From assembly GCA_016222805.1 (NCBI GenBank), contig JACRQG010000018.1:1-64000 (forward strand): a stretch of 64,000 nt of DNA, given 5' to 3'. Made by a program: the position numbers and the translations under genes. The stretch is from Verrucomicrobiota bacterium (GTDB taxonomy: Bacteria; Verrucomicrobiota; Verrucomicrobiia; Opitutales; Opitutaceae). Below, one piece after another: positions 35,240-44,185 of the stretch; within the stretch, counting starts at the first letter, position 1, and every line of letters begins with the position of its first letter. A model generated the notes under the pieces. It was given only the letters and a program-made list of their open reading frames with translations. It had not been told where the DNA came from and made no database searches.

Positions 35240-35332
35240 CTTTCTCTCTCCTCTTTCTCTTTCTTTTTTCTCCCCGGTTGGGAGGAATCGGGAACTCCTG
35301 ACGAAGGATGAAGAGAAAGAGGAAAGAGAAAG
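35240..35332. repeat. long pyrimidine/purine inverted repeat behind the ligase gene
   Basis: The left arm 35240-35263 is pure C/T and the right arm 35310-35332 pure A/G. They are complementary except for one substitution and one length difference, with a 46-base loop. It starts about 116 bp beyond the stop of the minus-strand acyl ligase gene and could form a 23-bp hairpin that ends the cluster's transcript. Confidence 0.6.
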
Positions 35333-35447
35333 ATCCAGAAAGGAACGCCTCGGGTGGCGGTCCCCGGGCCCCGCTGGAATGCATCCCGGCTGGCAGCCAC
35401 GCCCTCGCCTTCGGCTTACGCGCGGTGACGAAAGATTCGAACGCGCG

Positions 35448-37034
35448 CTACCCCAGCATTCGCCGCAATGCCGGGTAGTCGATCTTCGCGTTGTGCCGAC
35501 GATCCACCGGGATCGCGCGAACCATCCGCACTTCGTCGAGGTGAGCCCAGACCAGCGCGGCGCGCAGCGAATCGAGGCACTCCGTCGGCGCTTCGACCAC
35601 CAGCAACCGCCGGTCGCGGTGCGCGATGGCCGCCGCCCGACGCACCCCAGAAATCTCCATCGCCACACATTCGACCGCGAACGGGTAGAGCCGTCCCCGC
35701 GCGTCGTCGATCCTGGCCGCGCACCGGCCCAGCAGCCACAACCGTCCCCGGTCGTCGATTCGTCCCGCATCTCCGGTGCGATGCCAGACCCTGCCATCGA
35801 CCCGGAACTTCGTTTCCTCGTCGCCCACGCCGCCCAGATAGCCTGGCAGCACATGTTCCCCCGCCACCACGATCTCCCCGACCTCCCCGGTGGGCAACGT
35901 CTCCGCCGCGAACTCCGCCGCGCCGAGGGCACCTCGCGGCGTTCCCCAGCGATCCCGCACAATCCGGAGATCGATCGCCTCCACCGGCTGGCCCGCCAGC
36001 AGCCCCCCGCCGGATCGCATGGCCGCCAAGTCGTCTTCCGTGATTTCCTCCGCGGCGAGATGCGCGATGGGTTCCGCCTCGGTGGATCCATAAACGGCCA
36101 CCACTTCCGCCTGGGGCGCCACCGCACGCAGATCCGCCAGGACTCGGGGAAACACCGGCGCTCCGCCCGTGTGCACGTGCCTCAGGGTTGTCAGGACCGC
36201 GCCCCCCGCCCGCGCCGCCGCCACGAGGCGCTCGAAGAACGCCGGCGAGGCCGCAATCCGGTTCACCCGATGCCGCCCAATCTCCTCCATCACCTGCGCC
36301 CCGTCCACCGCGCCCGGGCGCCGCAGCTCCGTCGCGGAAAGGACCGTCGTCACCCCGGAGGCCAAGTTCGCCAGCGTGAAGATTGGCAGCGTGCCCAAAT
36401 CCACGTCACCCGCGGCCAGCCCAATCGCCGGCGCCAGCACGCGATGCTGCGCCACCAGGAATCCATGTGTGCGCACTGCCGCCTTTGGTCCACCGGTGCT
36501 GCCGCTCGTGAAGGTCACAAGTGCCGGGTCCTCCGGCCGGACATCCCCCCTCGCCGGGAGCGAAGCGGGGTGACGCGCCGGCGCTCCCGGCCGCCGGCTC
36601 CAACCCGGCCAGCAACGCGTGTTCGGCCACCAGCCCGAAGGGATCAACTTCAACGGGATCCTTTGGAGCGCGGGGCAGACCAGCCGCAACAGGTGCGCGC
36701 GCCGCGTCGCCAGCAGGGCGCGCGGAGGCCAGCGCTGGCAGCACTGTTCCAAGTGGCGCCGGCCCGCCGAGGGATCGAGAAACAGCGCCACCACGCCGAG
36801 CCGAAACATCGCCAGCAACGACACGTAGAGATCCACGGACATCGGCACGAAGACCAGCACGGCATCCCCGCGGTGCAGCCCCCACGCCGCCAGTTCCGCC
36901 GCCGCCCGTTCGACCTCCCGCTCCAGTTCGCCAAACGTCAGTCGTCGGCCTCCCGTCGGCCGCGCCTCGACCAGCGCCAGGGTGTCCGGTCGTGCCCGCG
37001 CCTGCCCGCTCAGGATCTCGGCGATGGTCGTCAT
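35448..37034 (-). CDS. AMP-forming acyl ligase (acyl-CoA synthetase / OleC-like superfamily)
   Basis: Adenylate-forming enzyme (528 residues) that activates a carboxylic acid with ATP. Landmarks: phosphate loop TFTSGSTGGPKAA, YGSTEAEP, RTGDAGRIDDRGRL, and the C-terminal Lys in HNAKIDYP. The sequence around GGAPVFPRVLADLRAV is reminiscent of OleC-type ligases, but no OleA, B or D is here. The stretch at about residues 133-155 is unusually Trp/Arg/Pro-rich (see rejected items). ATG 37034 gives the normal N-terminus; the longer frame overlaps the acyltransferase gene. It is last in the seven-gene cluster, 107 bp behind the previous gene with a hairpin between. Confidence 0.9.
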   Translation of the reverse strand: MTTIAEILSGQARARPDTLALVEARPTGGRRLTFGELEREVERAAAELAAWGLHRGDAVLVFVPMSVDLYVSLLAMFRLGVVALFLDPSAGRRHLEQCCQRWPPRALLATRRAHLLRLVCPALQRIPLKLIPSGWWPNTRCWPGWSRRPGAPARHPASLPARGDVRPEDPALVTFTSGSTGGPKAAVRTHGFLVAQHRVLAPAIGLAAGDVDLGTLPIFTLANLASGVTTVLSATELRRPGAVDGAQVMEEIGRHRVNRIAASPAFFERLVAAARAGGAVLTTLRHVHTGGAPVFPRVLADLRAVAPQAEVVAVYGSTEAEPIAHLAAEEITEDDLAAMRSGGGLLAGQPVEAIDLRIVRDRWGTPRGALGAAEFAAETLPTGEVGEIVVAGEHVLPGYLGGVGDEETKFRVDGRVWHRTGDAGRIDDRGRLWLLGRCAARIDDARGRLYPFAVECVAMEISGVRRAAAIAHRDRRLLVVEAPTECLDSLRAALVWAHLDEVRMVRAIPVDRRHNAKIDYPALRRMLG

Positions 37035-37078
37035 GGCCCCGCTTTCAGCGCCCGCCCCCGCACCGTTCGAACCTGAGG

Positions 37079-37098
37079 GCGGGACAACCCCGTCCCGC
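37079..37098. repeat. palindromic repeat within the cluster (family A, locus 9)
   Basis: The perfect hairpin GCGGGAC-AACCCC-GTCCCGC lies between the acyltransferase and ligase genes. Both arms differ from the family consensus by a complementary pair of changes, so the stem is kept. Confidence 0.7.
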
Positions 37099-37141
37099 GC
37101 CTTGAACACCGCCCACCCTCGCAGTCGCGTTCCATGGACGT

Positions 37142-38059
37142 TCACGCCGCGCGCAGCGAACGCGCCAACAGCGTGTACCGCCGGATCGTCACCGCGTAAT
37201 GGGCACTCAGGTTGCGCGACTGGTTGGACTCGTGCATCAGCGCGTGAATCGCCCGACGAAAGCCGAGGGTGTGGCCCGCGGCATGCACCCGATCCACGAG
37301 CAGCGCCCCCAGCCCGGCGTAGGAGCGCCCGGGCAGCACGGCGAGGGTCTTGAGAATCAGGGTTGTCACCGGCTCGCCGCGCTGCGCCTGCGCCCAGTCC
37401 GGCACCGCAAACACGTAGCCGACCGGGCGCCCGGCCTGCTCGGCCAGCAACACCAGTTCCGGCCGGACCCGCGCCTGCACTGCGCGGTATTGCTGGAGGA
37501 ATTCTTCCCGCGCGAGCGGGGTGTACAGGAAGTTGCCCTGAAACGACACCACGGAGACATCGTAGATCTTCCCCAATTCGTCCTCGAATCGCGTCGGATC
37601 CAGCGACCGCACCGTCACGCCCGCCGCCGTCATCCGCGCCGCAACGCCCGCCACCCGGGTATCGCGCGTCGTGAGGTCCGGTGTGGCCGACGAGTAGAAC
37701 TCCGCCAGCGGCGCAAATCCGGCGCCGCGCCACCACTCCGGCCACACCGCCGGGTTTGGCGGCTCCAGGAAAAACGGCGGCTCTGTGCCGGCGTCGGTCA
37801 CAAACCGATAGCGCCGCCACGTATTCCCGTCCATCGGCCCGACCGCCAGCGTGCATCCCTCCGCCCGCAGCCGCGCGGCCGCCTGCCCGAGGGTGTCGTG
37901 GGTCGCCGGCTCTGTCGTCGCCTGAAAGCCGCCGATCACGCCCAGTCGCTCGCCCGCCAACGCGGGCACCTGGCGCCACCACAGGAGCGCCTCCCCGCTG
38001 CCGGACGCGCCCCCCGCGGTCACCCGGCCATCCGCTCCCATCGGTAGATCGCCACTCAT
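37142..38059 (-). CDS. GNAT-family N-acyltransferase
   Basis: A 305-residue acyltransferase candidate. The C-terminal part has the GNAT acyl-CoA fold: RPVGYVFAVPDW (strand 4), LILKTLAVLPGRSYAGLGALL (acyl-CoA-binding region, with a relaxed R/Q-x-x-G-x-G/A loop), and MHESNQSRNLSAHY (helix 4 region). The N-terminal part is an additional alpha/beta region. The ATG overlaps the stop of the kinase-like gene by four bases (ATGA), so translation is coupled. Within the cluster it could acylate the amino group introduced by the DUF3419 enzyme (inference). Confidence 0.8.
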   Translation of the reverse strand: MSGDLPMGADGRVTAGGASGSGEALLWWRQVPALAGERLGVIGGFQATTEPATHDTLGQAAARLRAEGCTLAVGPMDGNTWRRYRFVTDAGTEPPFFLEPPNPAVWPEWWRGAGFAPLAEFYSSATPDLTTRDTRVAGVAARMTAAGVTVRSLDPTRFEDELGKIYDVSVVSFQGNFLYTPLAREEFLQQYRAVQARVRPELVLLAEQAGRPVGYVFAVPDWAQAQRGEPVTTLILKTLAVLPGRSYAGLGALLVDRVHAAGHTLGFRRAIHALMHESNQSRNLSAHYAVTIRRYTLLARSLRAA

Positions 38060-39384
38060 GGCCGCATCAAAGCGAGTCCCGCGAGTGAGGCGAGCACCGC
38101 GGTGACTCCCTGCCGCCACCAACGGGCGTACAGATCCTCGGGTTCCGCCAGGTTTCGATCCCAGACCATAAAGCCGGCCAGGGCCACTCCGACCACCACG
38201 GCGCCGCTCGCCCACGACCAGCCGGAGAGTGCGTCCACGCCGTTGACCGCGAGGAACAGCAGCCCTTGCACGCCTACCGCCTGCACCAGCGCGACGGCCC
38301 ACCATGCTCCCGGCCACCACCGGGGTCGCCCCTGCGAGAATCGCACCACCGCGATAATAGCCTGGTGGGTGGCGATGCCCAGGGTGTAGGGCCAGAGCCA
38401 ACCGGCTCCGGGCAGCCAGGCATTCGCCACCGCCCAACCGATGCCGGCGGATCCGAGGCAGAGGACTGCCCCGAGATAGTGCCGATCCGGCCCCCCAGGC
38501 ACCGTCGGCATCAGCCGCGTGTAGCTCGCCCGGAGAACCACCGGGGCCACCAGCCAACGCCAGTCGCCCAGCGACCAGAAGAGGTACAGCATCAAACCCG
38601 CGCCGAGCCGCGCGCTCGAGTCGAGCAGCCGCTTGCGCCAGCCCAGCATGAAGGCGACCAGGACACCCATCACCAGCGCGCGTCCCACGAGATCCGGCCA
38701 GGTGAGTTGCGGGTAGAAACGCATCTGCCCCACGGCCACGATCGGGACGAGCAGGTTGTCCAGGCCGCGCCAGGACACCGCCTCCACCAGCGCCGCAAAC
38801 CCGCCCATGATGAGGCCGATCACCACCCTCTCGGGCCACGGCACCGGGGTCCACACTCCCACGATGATCATCACCGCGACCCAGGTGACGCCAAATACCG
38901 CCGCCGAACCTTCCAGCGACTTCAGGCTTTCCACCGCCCGATAGCGGGTCTTTCCCCAGCGCCGGCCCACCAGCGCCCCGGCCGCGTCAGCGTAGGCGAG
39001 GATCGCCACCGGGGCGGCGAAGACGGCCACCTCCCCCCGGGCCAGGGTAAAGGCGAGGGCCACCGCCACCGGGAAATACACCTCGCCCAGCGAGGTCCGC
39101 TCGACGCTGCCGAGCACGCCGCCCATCGCCGCCTGCAGGGCGCCGACGTGCCGCACCGCCAGCATCAGCGCCACCGCCACACCCGCCAGCACCCACACCG
39201 GGCCGGGCGTCCGGAAAATCGCGGGAAAGCCCAGACACACCGTGCCCATGCCCATGTGCACGAGCTTCCGGGCCAACTCCGGGCCCACTGCGCCGCGCTG
39301 TTGCAACGCCCGCACGCCAAGCATCAGCGCCGCCAGCAGGCCCAAGACCAGAACGATTCCCAGAATCGGGCTCATCGCAGTCAC
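38056..39384 (-). CDS. phytol/dolichol kinase-like membrane protein with extra C-terminal membrane half
   Basis: Integral membrane protein of 442 residues. The N-terminal half (about 1-220) matches the SEC59/DGK1/VTE5 family of CTP-dependent lipid-alcohol kinases: RKLVHMGMG near the start, then YADAAGALVGRRWGKTRY and KSLEGSAAVFG. The C-terminal half adds about seven membrane helices with no recognisable motif, doubling the usual length of about 220. If active it would phosphorylate an isoprenoid or diacylglycerol alcohol in the membrane. It overlaps both neighbours by four bases, so it belongs firmly to the operon. Confidence 0.82.
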   Translation of the reverse strand: MTAMSPILGIVLVLGLLAALMLGVRALQQRGAVGPELARKLVHMGMGTVCLGFPAIFRTPGPVWVLAGVAVALMLAVRHVGALQAAMGGVLGSVERTSLGEVYFPVAVALAFTLARGEVAVFAAPVAILAYADAAGALVGRRWGKTRYRAVESLKSLEGSAAVFGVTWVAVMIIVGVWTPVPWPERVVIGLIMGGFAALVEAVSWRGLDNLLVPIVAVGQMRFYPQLTWPDLVGRALVMGVLVAFMLGWRKRLLDSSARLGAGLMLYLFWSLGDWRWLVAPVVLRASYTRLMPTVPGGPDRHYLGAVLCLGSAGIGWAVANAWLPGAGWLWPYTLGIATHQAIIAVVRFSQGRPRWWPGAWWAVALVQAVGVQGLLFLAVNGVDALSGWSWASGAVVVGVALAGFMVWDRNLAEPEDLYARWWRQGVTAVLASLAGLALMRP

Positions 39385-40484
39385 ACCACTTCCTCCACCA
39401 CCAGGGCGCTGTAGAAAAACGCCTTGTCCCGGGCGAAGAGCGGCCCCGCCAGGTCCTCGCGCGGTCGGAGCCGGGCCGCGAGGGCCTCCGGCCGACGGCG
39501 CGGGGCAAGCATGTTCCAGTAGGCCAGGCGCCCGCCCGGCCGGCTCGCCGCCGCCAGCCGCTCCAGGAGGGCCGCGGTGTTCTCCGGCGACATGTATTCG
39601 AAAATGTCGCTGAGGTTGAACTTATCGATCCGGGCACCCGCCGAACCCGCCCGCCCCAGATAGGCCTCCAGCGTGAGTTCGTGCCACTCCAGCCGACCCA
39701 GCCGCGCTCGGATCCGCTCGAAGTTCTCCGCACGCAGGGCCCAGGGAAGCGCCTCTCCGTGCGTGCCGGTCAGGATCCAGTGCAGGTAGGGATTCTCGGC
39801 GGGATTCAACTCCGTCAGCGCGTGTCGCGTTCGCCCGAGGATCCGCTCCGCCACGGAGCCTTCGACGTACTTGAAGAAAGCCGGATCACGCCCCAGCCGA
39901 CCCATCACGAAGCGGGAGAAGAAGACGCGAAACAACAACCGCCAGCGCCACGTATCCCATTGGCCGCGGTAAAACGCCTCCCGCGCCGCCCGGTCGCCGC
40001 CGCGGAGCAGGGCCGCCACGGTCGATCGCCGGTGCACCAGCGGCAACACGCGCGAACGGAAGAGCCGAAAGTAGTCCTCAAACTTCCCCGCTCCGCCCAC
40101 GCCCGCGGCGATGCACACCGGCCTCGCATCCCAGAAATCGCGGACCGCGGGAGCCAGCATCGGCCGGCATCGCCGGTACAGCTCCACACGGCGATCGCTC
40201 GGCCGCGAACCCAGCAGTTCCAGCAAACCCTCATGCGACAGCTCGCGATACGCCGCCACCCGCAACGCCAGGCAGGCTAGTTGCGCAGGGTTGAGGTCCA
40301 ACGCCACCACCCGCGCGGCCCCCGCTCCCAGCAGCGCCAGCGCGTTGTCCCCGGCCGAGGCGATCGACACCACGGTGTCCTCTGGCCTGACGTCGAGCGC
40401 AGCCAGGAGCACATCCGCATCCTCCCAGACCTGCGCGTACCGGATGCGCGAAAAGTCTGCTCGCTGCGCCGCTTCCGTGCTCAT
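39381..40484 (-). CDS. DUF3419 / BtaA-like S-adenosylmethionine-dependent aminocarboxypropyltransferase
   Basis: A 367-residue member of the BtaA family, which moves the 3-amino-3-carboxypropyl group of S-adenosylmethionine onto diacylglycerol to begin betaine-lipid synthesis. Diagnostic words: RYAQVWEDADVLL at the start, the SAM-binding loop IASAGDNALALL with VALDLNP, and FNLSDIFEYMSP near the end. There is no BtaB methyltransferase in the window, so the product is probably not a standard betaine lipid. It overlaps the kinase-like gene by four bases; the gap to the upstream gene (40485-40596) contains a palindromic repeat. Confidence 0.88.
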   Translation of the reverse strand: MSTEAAQRADFSRIRYAQVWEDADVLLAALDVRPEDTVVSIASAGDNALALLGAGAARVVALDLNPAQLACLALRVAAYRELSHEGLLELLGSRPSDRRVELYRRCRPMLAPAVRDFWDARPVCIAAGVGGAGKFEDYFRLFRSRVLPLVHRRSTVAALLRGGDRAAREAFYRGQWDTWRWRLLFRVFFSRFVMGRLGRDPAFFKYVEGSVAERILGRTRHALTELNPAENPYLHWILTGTHGEALPWALRAENFERIRARLGRLEWHELTLEAYLGRAGSAGARIDKFNLSDIFEYMSPENTAALLERLAAASRPGGRLAYWNMLAPRRRPEALAARLRPREDLAGPLFARDKAFFYSALVVEEVV

Positions 40485-40504
40485 GGTGAAACCGCCACCC
40501 CCCC

Positions 40505-40560
40505 TGTAGGCGGGGCGACCCCGCCCCGCGATGGCCGTCGGGGTCGCCGCCCCCGGCTAC
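40505..40560. repeat. palindromic repeat, double hairpin A+B (locus 10)
   Basis: TGTAG (40505-40509), perfect hairpin GCGGGGC-GACCCC-GCCCCGC (40510-40529), then an imperfect second stem closing with CCCCGGCTAC (40551-40560). It sits between the DUF3419 and PEP-synthase-like genes of the cluster, so it would be transcribed within the operon. Confidence 0.8.
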
Positions 40561-40596
40561 CAAGCTCTCCCCGCGGCCTTTGACCGGCCATTTGCC

Positions 40597-43179
40597 TCAC
40601 GTTGAGCCCTCCTTCACACCCTGCCCCTCCACCTTGCGCACCACTCCCGTCGCTCCGTCCATCTCCAACCACTCCCCGGTCTTCACCCAGGCGGTCACGC
40701 CACCGGCCGCCACGATCGCCGGGATTCCCATTTCGCGGGCGACGATCGCCGAGTGGGACAGCAGGCTGCCGTGCTCCACCACCAAGCCGGCCGCCGAGGG
40801 AAACAGCATGATCCATCCCGGGTCGGTCCGGGGTGCCACCAGGATCTCCCCGGACTCGATCACGGCGTGGCGCGGATCGGTGATCACTCGCGCCCGGGCC
40901 CGCACCACACCCGGGCAGCACCCGAGCCCGCGCAGCGAATCTCCCTCCGGCGGGACCGCGGGCCGGGTGGCGAGAAACGCGTTGCCGAGGTGCACGGCGC
41001 CGCGCGTCGAGAAGCGGTCCGCCGGAGCCGGCCGCGTGCGGTGGGCCGCAAACTCCCGCTGCCGCAGCGCGACCAGCGCGATCAGATCGGTCGTCACGGT
41101 CGTGCCCTCCATGAAGCCCAGGACCTCCTCGACCGTCAGGAAGAAGATGTCGCGCGGATCGTGCAGCCGGCCGGTGGCGTGCAGGCGCTTTCCAATCTCG
41201 AGGTGAATGCGCCGCACCCGCCCAAACAGGCGCGTGCGTTCGAACCGCAGATTCTCCCGATCCCGCACTCGGGCCCGGGCATGGCGCAACACCCAGCCGA
41301 AGACGATCCGGCCACCGACCCTTCCGCGCAGCACCCCCGCCACCCGCGCCTCCGCCGCCGCCCGCAGTTTCGCCTCCGTGCCGGCCTCCGCCGCCAGGCC
41401 CGCGGCGCCAAAACGACACGCGTACTGCCCGACCGAGCGCAAGAGGGTCAGCGGCTCGTCGTGCAGGGTGAGGCTTTCCAGTTTCAACTCCTCCAGACAG
41501 CGGTCGCCAAATTTCTCCAGGTAGGCTCCATAGCGCGCCCGGAAATCGGCGCGGGTCGCCAGCCAGGCGTCGATCGCCCGACGGCTCCCGGAGCAGAGCG
41601 TCTCCACCGCTGCGGCATCCCCGGCCACGAGGGCCGCCAGTTCGCGCACGCGCTTGGCCGGCTCCGCGCTGATCATGCCGCCTTCCGCGCACAGGAGATC
41701 GTTCTGCAGTGTGCCGTCGGCGTCGTCACACCACCGCGCCGTGAGTCGGCGCAGCACCCCGTAGAAAATCATCGCGAAGAAGTCGTTCACCAGCGGCGCG
41801 TCCCAGCGCAACAGCAGCTGCCGCTCGAGATCGCGGTAATGGGCCGCGAGTTCGTCCGGTCGCATCTCCTCCAGGGCGGTCCCGCCCGGGCGCAGCGCGT
41901 GGCTCAACCGCGCGTAAAACCGGTCAATCTGCCCCGGCAGGGTGAGGTGATTGCGCAGGAGGCCGGCGAGCGAACCGGCCAGGGCGACCCCGTCGCGCAA
42001 CCGCGCCCACCCGTTGGCGCGAGGCAGTCGCGCCTCCACCTCCGGGGGCAGTCCCTCCTTCACGCCCATCATCTGCTCCATGAAGCCGCGGTTCACCGCA
42101 AACCCCGGGAGCAACGCCAGCAGCCGATACCAGCTCGCGAGATTATAGTAGATGCGCCCCCCGACGAGTCCGAGCATGCGCGGAAACAGATCCCGATTCT
42201 CCTCGATCCGCGCCGCCGACACCCCCATCAGGCGCGCGAACTCGCGGTAGACCGCCTCGTAGATCCCGCGGGCAAACGAGAAGGTGAGCGGGGTCGTCAC
42301 CCCGCTGTAGCTTTCCGCGATGTTTGCGTTGTCCCACAGGTTCAGCTCGCCGTCCGGATCCGCCACCTGGGCGAGCGAGGTGATCGGCCGCGACTGCAGC
42401 AGCCAGACCTTTCCGCCGGCCACCGCCCACTCGATATCCTGGGGCCGGCCGAAATGCCGCTCCGTGGCCCGGGCCAGGCGCGCCACCTCCGCGGCCAGCT
42501 CGTCCGTCAGTACGGGGGCGTCCGCCAGGTCGGCCGGCACGGGCGTCGCCCCCAAGCCTTCCGTGGAGCCGGGAGCCGCGCGGTGCGCGACAGTCTTGCG
42601 CGCGATCGCGCGCGCCACCACCGCGCCGCGGCGATCGACGGTGTAAGTATCGGCGTCCGCCTCCCCCGAAACCAGCGCCGTGCCCAGGCCAAACACTGCC
42701 GACACCACCGCGTGGCCGCGCCGGCCGCTCACCGGATCCGCGCTGAACGCCACGCCCGCCGCTTCGGCGTCGATCATCCGCTGCACGAGCACCGCCGGGG
42801 GCTGCGTCGGCGGGCCGAGACCGCGTTCCCGGCGGTAGGCGAGAATGCGATCGCTCGCGCCCGATCGCCGCACCGCCTCCACCTTGGCCGCGAGATCCGC
42901 GAGCGGCACGAACAGGAAACTGTCGAGCTGGCCGGCGAACGAATGCTCCCCTCCGTCCTCCTCGACCGCCGAGGATCGCACCGCAAAGTGCGTCGCGCCC
43001 GGGGCCACTTCCCGCGCGCAGTCGGCGAGGCGCGCGTCGACGGCCATCTCCGGCGGCACCACCAGCCACTCCGGCACCGGGAGACCTGTGCCCGTCAGCC
43101 GCGCGAGCGCGCCGGCCTTGCCGCCCAGCACCGCCCCGGGGGGCAGGTCGTCGTTGTGGCGCAGGTAGGTGTTCATCAT
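40597..43179 (-). CDS. PEP-synthase/rifampicin-phosphotransferase-like dikinase
   Basis: An 860-residue protein with the layout of PEP synthase relatives: an N-terminal ATP-grasp part (about 1-280: GGKAGALARLTGTGLPVPEW, FAVRSSAVEEDG, VLVQRMIDAEAAGVAFSADP), a long helical middle domain (about 300-730), and the C-terminal swivelling phosphohistidine domain with GSLLSHSAIVARE, His809 being the phospho-carrier. There is no C-terminal PEP/pyruvate barrel, so it resembles the phosphotransferases that use ATP to phosphorylate other molecules (as rifampicin phosphotransferase does). In the cluster it may phosphorylate a lipid or isoprenoid intermediate (inference). Confidence 0.88.
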   Translation of the reverse strand: MMNTYLRHNDDLPPGAVLGGKAGALARLTGTGLPVPEWLVVPPEMAVDARLADCAREVAPGATHFAVRSSAVEEDGGEHSFAGQLDSFLFVPLADLAAKVEAVRRSGASDRILAYRRERGLGPPTQPPAVLVQRMIDAEAAGVAFSADPVSGRRGHAVVSAVFGLGTALVSGEADADTYTVDRRGAVVARAIARKTVAHRAAPGSTEGLGATPVPADLADAPVLTDELAAEVARLARATERHFGRPQDIEWAVAGGKVWLLQSRPITSLAQVADPDGELNLWDNANIAESYSGVTTPLTFSFARGIYEAVYREFARLMGVSAARIEENRDLFPRMLGLVGGRIYYNLASWYRLLALLPGFAVNRGFMEQMMGVKEGLPPEVEARLPRANGWARLRDGVALAGSLAGLLRNHLTLPGQIDRFYARLSHALRPGGTALEEMRPDELAAHYRDLERQLLLRWDAPLVNDFFAMIFYGVLRRLTARWCDDADGTLQNDLLCAEGGMISAEPAKRVRELAALVAGDAAAVETLCSGSRRAIDAWLATRADFRARYGAYLEKFGDRCLEELKLESLTLHDEPLTLLRSVGQYACRFGAAGLAAEAGTEAKLRAAAEARVAGVLRGRVGGRIVFGWVLRHARARVRDRENLRFERTRLFGRVRRIHLEIGKRLHATGRLHDPRDIFFLTVEEVLGFMEGTTVTTDLIALVALRQREFAAHRTRPAPADRFSTRGAVHLGNAFLATRPAVPPEGDSLRGLGCCPGVVRARARVITDPRHAVIESGEILVAPRTDPGWIMLFPSAAGLVVEHGSLLSHSAIVAREMGIPAIVAAGGVTAWVKTGEWLEMDGATGVVRKVEGQGVKEGST

Positions 43180-43279
43180 CGCCTTCTACCCTGCCATGCG
43201 TCGGATGCGATTGGGCCCGATCGCCCTTCCGAGCCCACGCCCATCCGCCGCTCGCTGGCATTTTCCCCGGGTCATGACC

Positions 43280-44185
43280 TCAACGCGGCCGCAGCAGCAA
43301 CGGCACGACTCCGAGCATCAGATACAAGGCGAGGGTCCATCCGCCCGAGTAGGCCTCGATCGCCTTGCCCAGCCGGCCCCGCGCCGTCCGCACAAACGTC
43401 CACCCCAGCGCGTGCGCGCCGAGCCACAGCAGCCCGAGCACCGCGGCCACGGGAACGAGAAACCCGATGCGCCCGGCCGCCTCCAGCGCACAACCCAGGG
43501 TCGCCGCCTGCGCCGCCAGCCAGGATCCCACCGCGACCGGACGTCCCCAGAGGAAGGTGTAGGTTTCCACTCCCTTCTCCTCCTGCTCCGGCGCGCGAAT
43601 TTTGCGGCCGATTTCGAGCACGACGCCGTTGCAGAAACTCGCGGCGAGGAACCAGAACAACCCCTCCGGCATGCCTCCGCCCGCCCGCACCCAGTCGCAG
43701 CCGGTCGCAAACCAGTCGATCAGCGGCATGATCATCATGTGGCTGAAAAGGTAGACCACCGGCCGGGCCTTCAGCCACGTGCGCGCGAAGAACTCGACAC
43801 TCATCAGCGCAAAATAGGTCCAGGTCACCGCCAGCAACCCGACCAGCGGCCAGCCGATCGGCAGCGCCAGGGCGAGCTGCACCACGGCGATCGCGCCACC
43901 CAGCCGGCCCAGTTCCCGCAGCGTCACCAGCCCACGGGGCACCGGCCGGTAGGGACGATAGCGCGCATCCTCCTCGGCATCCTTGAACTCATCCGCGATT
44001 CGCAGCAGCGCGAAGGAGCCGAGCGAGACGCCGAACGCCACGGCCAGCGATGCCGCCGCCGGTCGCGCCCCGTCCCCGCGCAGCAGGGCCGAGTAACTCA
44101 CCGCCGACGCGCTGAACGCCGCGATCAGCGGGCCGTGCGCGGCGAGCGGAAAACGCTCCCGCTGGTAGATCCACCAGCGGTTCAT
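43280..44185 (-). CDS. UbiA-superfamily prenyltransferase-like membrane protein
   Basis: A 301-residue membrane protein with about eight helices. The first Asp-rich motif, ADEFKDAEEDARYRPYRPVP, matches the N/D-D-x-x-D-x-x-x-D-RPxRP pattern that binds prenyl diphosphate through magnesium. The second expected Asp motif is altered to GRKIRAPEQEEKGVETY, with Lys/Arg/Glu in place of Asp. It should condense an isoprenoid chain with an acceptor, or have drifted from that role. Its ATG overlaps the HMG-CoA reductase stop by four bases. The 100-bp gap before the PEP-synthase-like gene shows nothing. Confidence 0.87.
   Translation of the reverse strand: MNRWWIYQRERFPLAAHGPLIAAFSASAVSYSALLRGDGARPAAASLAVAFGVSLGSFALLRIADEFKDAEEDARYRPYRPVPRGLVTLRELGRLGGAIAVVQLALALPIGWPLVGLLAVTWTYFALMSVEFFARTWLKARPVVYLFSHMMIMPLIDWFATGCDWVRAGGGMPEGLFWFLAASFCNGVVLEIGRKIRAPEQEEKGVETYTFLWGRPVAVGSWLAAQAATLGCALEAAGRIGFLVPVAAVLGLLWLGAHALGWTFVRTARGRLGKAIEAYSGGWTLALYLMLGVVPLLLRPR

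Noticed and set aside
36540-36660. Possible compensated frameshift in the acyl ligase (Trp/Arg/Pro-rich stretch around SGWWPNTRCWPGWSRRPG)
   Set aside because: Another frame gives a more ordinary peptide here, but the main frame stays open and resumes its motifs immediately after. Family members vary in this linker, and without alignment I cannot call an error.
35448-37034. Assigning the ligase to olefin (OleABCD) biosynthesis
   Set aside because: No thiolase-like OleA, hydrolase OleB or reductase OleD is nearby; similarity is only at superfamily level.
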